In this document: one piece after another, positions 1 to 9,300 of the stretch
Numbering within the stretch: the first letter of the stretch is position 1
How the letters are laid out: the number at the start of each line of letters is the position of its first letter
DNA from: Beroe ovata
Lineage: Eukaryota > Ctenophora > Nuda > Beroida > Beroidae
DNA length: 15,384 nt
Direction: 5' to 3'
Assembly (NCBI GenBank): GCA_946803715.1
Contig: CAMPET010000204.1
Location: 68,702-84,085 of the forward strand
Program-made: the position numbers and the translations under genes
The notes under the pieces: generated by a model
Seen by the model: the letters and a program-made list of their open reading frames with translations, nothing else
Databases searched by the model: none
Told to the model about the DNA's origin: nothing

Positions 1-51
1 GTGTGTGTGTGTGTGCGTGTGTGGGTGTGTGCGTGTGTGTGTGTGTGTGTG
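1..51. repeat. (GT)n microsatellite with GC interruptions
   Basis: Alternating GT dinucleotides with a few gc/gg interruptions from the window edge to about base 51. It probably continues to the left of the window. Confidence 0.95.
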
Positions 52-130
52 CAGGGACATGAGGTAGGGAGCGGTGTGGGTAGGTATTCTCCGCCATGTC
101 GGCAATGCTGGAAAACACCTCCGGGGAAAA

Positions 131-190
131 TCCGCCTTAGCGTCCTCCGCCGTAGCGTCCTGCGCCGCACAGTCCTCCGCCGCACAGTCC
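131..190. repeat. four 15-bp GC-rich tandem units upstream of GBF1
   Basis: Four units at 131-145, 146-160, 161-175 and 176-190, each of the form tccgccgtagcgtcc or tgcgccgcacagtcc. The first pair shares a central tagcg and the second pair a central cacag. The block lies about 160-220 bases before the GBF1 ATG and is CpG-rich against an AT-rich background, so it may belong to the promoter region. That role is inference. Confidence 0.85.
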
Positions 191-350
191 TATACCCCCT
201 TTATCACCTCTATATGATAGCACCTGCCACATATTGTCATACTAAATGACCTGTCACTACCCATACTGTCACTACAGAATTACTGTCACCCGGATAACAC
301 CTCCTGACACCACCTGTTAACACTTGCTGACACCTCGTGACACCTGTAGG

Positions 351-3300
351 ATGGACTCAAATCCCGGAGCTCCCCTCGGACACCAGATTGTTCCCAATGG
401 ACTATCCATAGTGAAGGGGGAGATGATACTGGTGGTGTCAGCGATACGGACTTCAGGAAGATGGGCAGGACACACGTATCATGTGAGTGTGATGTACTGA
501 CAGTTCGACTGTCACATTTACTGACAGTTCGACTGTCACATGTACTGACAGTTTGACTGTAAGTTGTCACCTCCTCTGACGGTCTAACTGTAGGTGTGAA
601 GGTCAGTTACCTATGACTACTGACAGTATGTTAACATAATAAGTCGTGATCTTCACAGGAGGAGTGTCAGAACTCATTACTGAAAAGTTTCCACAACCTG
701 AAGGAGCATCTAGGACCAATACAGAGTGGGTTATTAACTCGATACCTATATTCGTGAAATGTAACTTCTGCTGTTGTTTAAGCTGTGACTGCTTGAAACT
801 ACCCTCCTTGTGATTCGTAATGACGAATGATTATGACGCGCGGCAGGACAAATATTCTCGAGTAAATTCCGATAAAATCTTTCAAAAAACTTCCGGTGAA
901 TTTACAACTACAACACATGTAAATATGGTAATAAGGTGGCACGATACCTATGGAGTAGAGAGTGCACCTGCACTTATCTAATCACTGAGTGATAACATGA
1001 TATCTCACAATTGTGATGGAACCAGATTTAGATAACGAAATTACGAAATTTACACTGAAAAACTATGTGCCTACAGGAGGATAATAGGTGTGTATAGATA
1101 CATACTCAACCTTAAGAGCTCCTACATAGAATAAAAACTACAGAGAGGTGACCTTATGGACCTCTAATTTATAGAGGCTCCTGGTTGACTGTAGTATAGC
1201 TCTACACCAACAGTTTATCGCCTTATAAACTATCGATTGATCAGCATATGTAAATAACACTATTGATCATAAGCAAGAATTAAGGTAGGGTATATTTGCC
1301 AATGGTGCGTTTAGCATTTGGAGTGGGGTTATTTTCAAGAGTCGTATAATTACTTAGAATTAGAAGAAAATTTCTGGTATTCCTCTGGTTGCGAACTCAG
1401 ACAATTGAAACAATTAAAGACTTATACCACTGTTTCTATTGTCTGAGTCCGCAACCAGCGGAACACCAGAAATTCTATCCTAATTCTTAGGTACATTTAG
1501 CGGTGGAATTTTTGTTGTTATCTAACACAATTTCGCAACGGTAATGGAAAATGCAACCAATTCAGACATTGAGGTACCAGTGAGAGAAGGAAGTGAAGGT
1601 GTCCCAAAATTATCACTGAGGAACCAAGACGTGATCTATGATTATTACTGAGAAACCATGACGTGATCTATAAGTGATGGTTCACTTGACTGTCGCATGC
1701 ATTGAAAATGACAGAAAGCGTTTCGCTGGATTCTGAACGAAAAATGAACGATTGAACTGTTAAAACTGAGTACTAACGTTTCTAAATGCTCCATGACACT
1801 GATTAGACTCGAAACGGACGATCTACTGACTACTTCTACTGTCTACTGACGCAAGCACTGCAAATCTGTACAACGCTCATGACAAATTCATCCGAAATTG
1901 TCTGGAAGTGCTGACATGAGATGACAGTGTTAGTCGCGAGTGCGATAGTCACTCAGTCGCCGAGTAGTTAATCTCGCTACAATGAACAGATTTCACAATC
2001 CGCGGAAAACTGCGGATCTAAAGATCTGTCAAGCACTAATGTCTTCTCTCTCTCTCCCATGCCCATATAAGGAAATTCACGATCAAAGCAGTATTTTTAG
2101 GATAAGATGAGAGTGTCTAATAACGGATACGTGTGGTTTTCCTAAATTGACTATTATATCTAATCAGTGGAATTGGATGAAATTTTCATCGATGGGGATC
2201 TCGATCATGATTTGATTTGATGAATTCAATCTCTTGTTCAGTGGCAAGAGAGTTTATGTATCAAGAGGATGGCAAACTTATTCTTGATGAAAAATTAAAG
2301 TAGCATGCCCTATCTAAGATCATTGGGATGAGAATATCATATCCACCGCTCGGAATTATTTCATTATTTTCAGATCTGAGTGACGTGAGCAGTATCACGT
2401 TCCTAGCTCCATTTCTTGAGGTTATCCGAAGTGACGAAACCACGGGACCCATCACTGGCGTTGCACTCAGTGCAATTAACAAGATACTCTCGTACAACTT
2501 ACTGGGTGAGTGAGGATAAAATATTTCCTTGTGTTCGTGTGTATTCGAGAGTTGAGTCGGGAGTGTAAATTTTGCGGGTTTTGGGGGCGCTCTCGAAAGA
2601 CACACATAAGGTAACACAGTAACTATTCGACTCTAGCTACAGAAACCCTTTCTAGTGTACATTTTCTACCAAAACTGATGTAAGTTTTGACAACAACGAA
2701 TCATAGACGTACGAAAAATGCCCGAGAGAGATTCGATGCCGACACGACTCAGTTGCATGTTAATTACCACATTGTAATCAGCGTATTGTGTATTATAGGG
2801 GCTTCAATATATTGGCAGTCATGTACGAGGCAATCATATTATACAGAAAGAGAGGCGATTGGGTGAGGTGTTAGTAGGGTTGAGCGTGTGGTTGAGCCTG
2901 TTGAGTGAATGTGTGATTGAGCGTGTTGAGTGAATGTGTGATTGAGCGTGTTAAGTGAATGTGTGATTGAGCGTGTTGAGTGAATGTGTGATTGAATGAA
3001 GGTTTCCCAATTTCCCACTATTTTCAGACACGGCTCATCCTAGTAGTGTGATAGGGATTGAAGCAATAGCTGATGCCGTCACTCACGCACGGTTTGTTGG
3101 CACTGATCCAGCAAGTGATGAAGTGGTGCTTATGAAAATATTGCAGGTACAAAACGTCATGATTATGTACTATTCATCGGGTATCATACAAATATCCAAA
3201 CTTTTCCTATCCAGGGACCATGTTCTGGTGAATATTATATCCTACACGAATAGTAAGACAATACCTAAAGATTTGATATCTGATAAACTAATTACCTGAT

Positions 3301-6300
3301 TGACTAATTGGCTAATTGATATCACACGCAGGTATTGAAAACTCTGATATTGACGCCGGTTGGATCAATGTTGAGCAATGAGTCAGTATGTGAAGTAATG
3401 CAGAGCTGCTTCAGAATATGTTTCGAGATGAGACTTTCTGGTTAGTTAATGTTGTCTGTTGCTGACAATTGATTGTTGTCAGTAATAATCACGGTCACAC
3501 TCCCACTTATTGTGAAATATCTGTCACATTTTCGGGCAAATCCCAACTATTCGCGTGAAAATGTAGCGCGCGACAGGCAAATATGTTGATCGTAAGCGCG
3601 TCACGCGCATTTATCTTCGAAATTGGGATAATTTTGGCCACGTGGAACTGTACAACATAGCATTGCTGTACTCTTCATTTACTGACACCAATCATGCTTA
3701 TCTGGGGGCTCGCTCAAGTACATTCTAACTAAACCTCAAATATTGCTGCAAAACTGAAACTTGCACGCTGTCAAACCATTAAATTGTGATGGAAATGCCA
3801 CTTAAACATCCAAAAACGGTAGTTACCTAGAATACAAACTATTGATATGTGACTTTTCAGAGTTACTACGGAAGACGGCCGAACAAACGCTCATTGAAAT
3901 GGCTCAGATGCTATTTGTCAGGTAAGTAACGCAACTGAAAATCAGTAAAGTCTACGATTAACTATCGATTAATGTAGCATTGCCGTGGCTGAACCATTAA
4001 CCTTCCGATTATTGCATAGGGGAAATTCCATTGTCTAGACTTAAGGATGACAGGGAAATTGTTATTCTCCCCTCAGACTACCTTGCTTTGAAGAAGATGA
4101 CCTAACGCTGGCGTCAGCGAGCTCCATACGAAAAGCACTCGAGCGCGGACTTCACGTAGCGGAATCGCGGCGGAACAAGCGTCGACAGCGATCGCGGAAA
4201 ACGAAGGGAAGGATGACGAGAGGTGCTGCAGAGAGTCCGTGTAGCAACACTGGCGTAGTGAGTTGCTATGGGGATATAGCGTTGCTATGGAAACAGTGTT
4301 AATGAAGTGACGGCGCGGGTGTTGTTAATGAGCTATAGAAAGAATGGGGGCAGGTGGTTTAATAACTTCATGTCTTGAAATAGAAACTCCTTTTTCAGGC
4401 TGACGAGGCAGATATAACGATATCTAATGAAGGTGATACAGCGACACAGGCGACACCCGAACAGGTGTCAGGAGGTGGTGACACTCAGGATGGTGACGCA
4501 TCATCAATCGGTGAGTTTATGTGTGTGTGTGTGTGTGCGACAATTGGTGTTGAAAAATTATAATATAATTCAGAGCTAATAAATATTCGGACTTTGATGA
4601 TATATGGTTCGTTACATCAACTCAAGTAAACGTCAACCTACTCATTGCTTATGTTAGAGATCACCGGTGCATATATCGCTAAACCTCGTTCTCGAGGATA
4701 AACGATCCCTGAGTCTCTCATCGCAAAATGAGGAAGATAGGTTACTGGTTGTTCAGCGTTTGAATATGTCATGCTCCTGTATTATGGGCAGGTGTTGGTT
4801 CCCAAGTCTCCCTCCCCCCTCTCCTTTTGCTAGATTGGAGTAACTGTGATAGTTATAGAGTAGTTACAGTAACTGCTCTAATATCATCATATGGATAATA
4901 TATGTACCTACTATAACATAGTCGTATTACAACATCTTGGAAGTTGTTAGCAAAGTGGACTGGTGGTGAAAAGGGGTACACATAGTATCGGTAGGAAAGA
5001 ATATGGAGCAAATCTACAAAATACGAGAGCTTATTCACTTATGCGTATTCCATCATCGTCACCGCCAGGCGATCAATTAAAATCAAATTAATTAGCTTAA
5101 ATGTGACGAATATAGTAACATGAAGACTAATTATCATAGTGTGTATTACGATGATCCTGCAGCAACTATATTTCGAAACGCAGTAGAACACGAGCGAAAA
5201 TCCCCCTAAACCCTGATCACGATCATGGTAACATGATGACAAGTCTCATGAATGAACCATTTTCCCTCCTGAACCTTCCCTACCTCCCGCTCTCTGTCTC
5301 TATCTTTGACGTTGCTAAGTACCCTGACACCACAGCAGCATCAGCGTCACAGAATACTGGAAATGAATGTGAATCTGTCCCGGTTACCTCAGCTACAGCT
5401 GCTGGAGACACGGACACACCTACTGAAACTGCTGGTGAGCATAAAGTGGATGTTTATTTGTTTGTTTGTTTGTTTGTTTGATTGTTTGTTTGTTTGTTTT
5501 TGTTTCTCTGTTTGGTTACGTTTTTACGCTTCTTTGCGTACGCGTATTCCTTCGTTAGTTTGCTGGTGCAGATGGATCTTTTGTTTTCTCTTTAGCTCTT
5601 TGTTCGTTTTATTTTGTATTGTCTAATTAAATGTTTGGTGTTTTATTGTTTAACCTATAGTTGTTTTGTTAGATTTAATTGGATGATTTTATGAGTTTTT
5701 ACCGACAATCTTTTCACAGGATATCTTTTCAGAGCAATCACCAGACCAAGATAATGTTACAACATCGAAAGTCGGTGACGTCACTTCTGATGTCATATCA
5801 GCTGGTGACGTCACAGTTGCAGCTGAAGCAAGTACCCCTCCTGTGGTTCTCACAATGAGTGATGTAGCCGCTACAGGTAGTGGTTCGTTATCACCATGGT
5901 AACTGTGTTGTCATGGCAACACTCTGGTAAATCTCGTGTTGCTTTCACATTGACACCACAGAAACTGCGAGTAATGCTGACGCGGTGTCAGTTGTCGATG
6001 ACACCACCTCGCAAGTTGACAGTTTATTGGAGAGTGATACCATTGGAAATGTACTTGTGGATCCAACTAAAGGTAGGTATCACTGTAGTGACTGTGAAGT
6101 GAGCCTGTCGTAAATCAGAGACAACAAGGTAAAACTGACGTCTAGAATCTCTACAGGTTGAAGTGAAATATTCGAAACCATCTTTGACAGAAATTTCATT
6201 TAACCACGTTAAATGAACCATTATCAAATCAACAAGCTAGTTCCCGCGAGACATTAAAGCAATCATGGCCTTAAGCTCTCGTAACCAAAATCTACAGAAC

Positions 6301-9300
6301 ATCCCCTATTTTAATAAACGGAAAGGAATTCAGCAAAGACGATTAAAATGTCACTTAGGGAGCATTTTAGCTAATATCAAGGTAATCTTATTTTCGTGCA
6401 TTATAATCTCAATTTCCTGAAAGCGGAAATGAACGATGGTTATTATTTTACTTCTTGACAATGGAGCTGACACTAATATAATGAGTATAAGCATTAAGTC
6501 CACTGAGAATTCGTTACAAAAGCAGGTAAATGCTGCGTGCCAAAGTAAAATATCAAATTGTTGAACTACAGATGTAACTCATATCAACATAGAATGACGG
6601 CATGATACTGTAATGGTGAAAGTGTGAAATTAAATAACAATCCCGAGATCAAAATTCTCAAATTTGTGAAATTTCTCCATCCTACGTTCCTCGGAATCAT
6701 GAATCCGATCACAATTATCCAGGCGAGGAATCAGTCCGGGAAATTGACAATTTCACGAATTCTCGCGGAGTGAAATTCCTGCAGTCCGACGATGATGAAT
6801 CGGAACCTTCTCCGCCCTATGGGATAGCATGTATCCGGGAACTGCTCAGCTTCCTGGGTTGCATCATTAATCCCGTCGACACGTGAGTTCTGGAGAGTTG
6901 TACTTAATGGGAATTTCTGCACGTGATGATAGAGACGCGCGCGCAGATCAAATCTCTTGAAAATGTTTCATATTTGATTCTCCATTTGGTCAGGCATAAC
7001 ACAAGCGACATGATATCCATTGGCTTGAGTCTTCTCAGCGTTGCCATGGAAACTGGTGGTGCAAACTTCGCAAACTTCCCCTCGCTACTGTCTCTTTGTC
7101 AGAACGAGATAGCCAGAGCTCTCTTCCGATTGGTCCAGGTAACATATCACGCGATAGTGATGTGACGCGTGAGCAGCAGCGCGATAGAAAAAAACCTCGG
7201 TTACCATAACAACCATATATTCCACAGGGCGATTCTCTGAGTAAGATGGTTTATGCTCTGCGTATCTGTAACTTGATGGTCGAAAACTTGAGATGCCATA
7301 TGAAGCTCCAAGTGGAGAAATATCTTACGATTCTAATGGAAATAGTTGTTGCTGACCCCAGCAAAGGTGAGGATTGGCATGGAAAAATGCACCATATTTT
7401 AAAATGTACATTAAATTCCTGTCTAGACGAAATTTCAATTTTCACGACTCAATCCCTCGACAGACAGCAATACTCAGGTTATGACAGAGAACTTTATCAT
7501 TTAGTTGGCGCACAGCACTATGATACCCCATTTCTTCAGGTATATACGAAAGACGGGAACTGGCACTAGAAGCTCTGGTCCATCTCTGCAGACTACCTGG
7601 TCTTATTCCTGAACTATATCTGAACTACGATTGTCACAACTACTGTGCTAACATCTACGAGGACCTGACCAAAGCGCTCAGCAAAAATGCGTTCCCTGTT
7701 TCGGGTAAGTTATAAGGGCGTGGTTTATCATGATTTTTACGCATTTATCATGTTGTTGTGAACAGCCCCGGGTGTTTAGCCTCGGATGAAATCACGTGAC
7801 TATAGCTAGCCTCATCACGTGACAATTGACGCATCACGTGACCATTTGTTAGGTCTCCACGTCACACATCTCCTTTCTCTGGACGCTCTACTTGCTGTTG
7901 TAAACGTTATCGCTCTACAATGTCAAGAGGTATAAACCATTTAATTGAAATTTTAACTAAAAATAGTTGATGTTGTACGTAGTTCAGCAAGTTTGGATCG
8001 TGAACAGTTCATACCATATAAGGAATGATTGTTCCCCCAGGAGGAGCTATGTGGGAGTACAGTCCCCGAGGAAGGCAGTAATCTGCCCTCGTACGAGGAC
8101 TTGCAGAGCAGGAAGGAGTATAAGAACAAGCTGGTCACAGGGAGTAACAAGTTCAATGAGAACCCAAGTGATGGAATTAAGTATCTCGTGCAGGAAGGTA
8201 GATGGAACTGAATATATATTGGAAACGGGAGATTGATCGATTTTGGGAGAAATTAGGATCGCCTGAGGGAGAATTCGAAAATTGAAATAATAGCTTCAGC
8301 TGTCAATCCTGTTTCAGGTATCTTGAAAAGCACAAAGGAAGAAGAACTTTCACATTTCCTCTTCACAAATGTTCACCTCGATAAAATGCAGATCGGGGAA
8401 TTCTTGGGAAAGAAGAAAAACGAGCAGTATTTGATTGAGTTTGTCAAGTAAGTTTGAACAAGGCAGATATTTTTGGGTTCTAAGGAAGATTCTTCTGAAC
8501 AAACCTCGAAATCCTGATCTGAATCTTCTAACAGTAACTCCGCCGTAGGGCATTTGATTTCCGGAATCTGAAGATCCATGAAGCTCTGAGGATTTTCCTG
8601 GAGACATTCCGTCTCCCTGGTGAAGCTCAGATTATCGAGAGGATCATGACTTGTTTTTCCGGCCACTGGATAGTGAGTATCAGTGTGAATACTTACTCAA
8701 ATCTGGAATCCGAGCAGTAGCTTTGGAATTCTGTGCTCAGCTGCGCGATGAGATCTCCAGAAATATAGCAGTCTATACCTCGTGTATCATCACTAATCTG
8801 CACTCATCACTAATTTGCACTCATCACTAATTTGCACTCATTCAGGAGACAGCTGGTACTCAGTATACGAGTGGTTTCGCCAATGTCGACTCTGCCTTCA
8901 TCCTCTCTTACGCTATCATCATTCTCAACGTTGACCAGGTTTCACTTCCACTGAATTTTTCTGGGGAAACTGCTCCTTCTAATATCATGTGATTTTTGAT
9001 GAAGTGAGGTAACCACAATTTCTAACCTATAAACTGTTCCCACTCCAGCATAACAAGAACACAACTATCAAGAAGATGGATTGCGCTGCGTTTATCAGGA
9101 ATCAGCGTGGACTGAACAACGATATGGACTTTCCTCCTGAGATGTTACAGGACATATTCAAATCCATCAGGTAAAGTTCACACGTTGAGTTGTACAATAA
9201 GTTTGAATAGTCTTCGAAGAAGTTGAAACAGCTGATTGAGCCTGCGATGGTCTGATAACATCTGGCAAGATTTTCCAGTCAAACTCCCAATTTCAAGCGA

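Larger units (their letters stand above)
1..350. other. 5' flank / possible promoter and leader of GBF1
   Basis: No gene is supported here. The stretch contains a GT-rich microsatellite (1-51), a GC-rich 15-bp tandem repeat (131-190) and, at 246-349, degenerate repeats of the words ctgtcac and ctgacac. A stop codon at 318-320 in the GBF1 frame, with no ATG between it and 351, supports the start chosen for GBF1. No convincing TATA box or initiator could be placed. The bases just before the ATG (ctgtagg) would also fit a splice acceptor, so a 5' UTR intron is possible. A short open frame at 1-249 is simply the GT repeat read through. Confidence 0.6.
726..2373. other. GBF1 intron 2 (1648 nt, the largest intron)
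   Basis: No coding exon is needed between the flanking exons, since phase 1 is restored as an Asn codon, and no supported ORF exists on either strand. It contains a GC-rich motif (gacgcgcggcagg, 834-846), a long hairpin (1353-1490) and a diverged 29-bp direct repeat (1612-1640 and 1644-1672). The rest is AT-rich sequence in which I see nothing further. Confidence 0.85.
351..3921 (+). other. GBF1: GBF1 exons 1-6: DCB domain (residues about 1-206)
   Basis: The N-terminal dimerization/cyclophilin-binding region, which in this family mediates dimerization and membrane targeting. Exon 1 (351-482) carries [18 protein letters not shown], matching the family's first helix. Exon 2 (659-725) continues with [13 protein letters not shown] and uses the donor gtgggt at 726, restoring an Asn across the junction. 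Exon 3 (2374-2505) carries [20 protein letters not shown]. Exon 4 (3028-3146) carries [20 protein letters not shown], and exon 5 (3332-3440) carries [20 protein letters not shown], both nearly identical to vertebrate GBF1. Exon 6 (3861-3921) ends the domain. Confidence 0.93.
4077..6072 (+). other. GBF1: GBF1 exons 7-11: DCB-HUS linker (residues about 207-422)
   Basis: A low-complexity, probably disordered linker. Exon 7 (4077-4257) holds a strongly basic patch at about residues 238-255, with 11 Arg/Lys in 18, in the same relative place as a Lys/Arg-rich patch of the human protein. Exons 8-11 (4399-4510, 5336-5434, 5733-5876, 5962-6072) are rich in Thr, Ser, Asp, Glu, Val and Ala and contain the internal repeat [14 protein letters not shown]. 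Here the model rests on open frame, splice sites and phase (each of these exons ends in phase 1), not on similarity. Exon 9 has a tandem cagcag acceptor, so it may start at 5336 or 5339. No catalytic role is expected; phosphorylation is plausible but not shown. Confidence 0.78.

Noticed and set aside
1-249. 82-residue open frame at the left edge
   Set aside because: It is composed of the GT microsatellite and the 15-bp repeat translated; no protein-like features.
498-591. CRISPR-like array
   Set aside because: The genome is eukaryotic, the units are short palindromes and the spacers are only about 7 bp; it is an ordinary tandem repeat.
2261-2617. 118-residue minus-strand open frame over exon 3
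   Set aside because: The plus strand holds the well-conserved DCB exon 3. The antisense frame has no domain.
4853-5242. two small minus-strand open frames (61 and 67 residues) in intron 8
   Set aside because: Low-complexity composition, no domain, and no splice or start context; expected by chance in AT-rich intron sequence.
5776-5813. two CRE-like TGACGTCA palindromes (5776-5783 and 5806-5813)
   Set aside because: Both are inside coding exon 10 and encode the repeated GDVT of the linker. Codon repetition explains them better than a regulatory site.
7401-7569. continuation of the exon 14 frame through intron 14
   Set aside because: The intron (7367-7539) happens to be open in that frame, but exon 15 restores the HUS box only when it is entered from the acceptor at 7539 in another frame; the read-through soon stops at 7567-7569.
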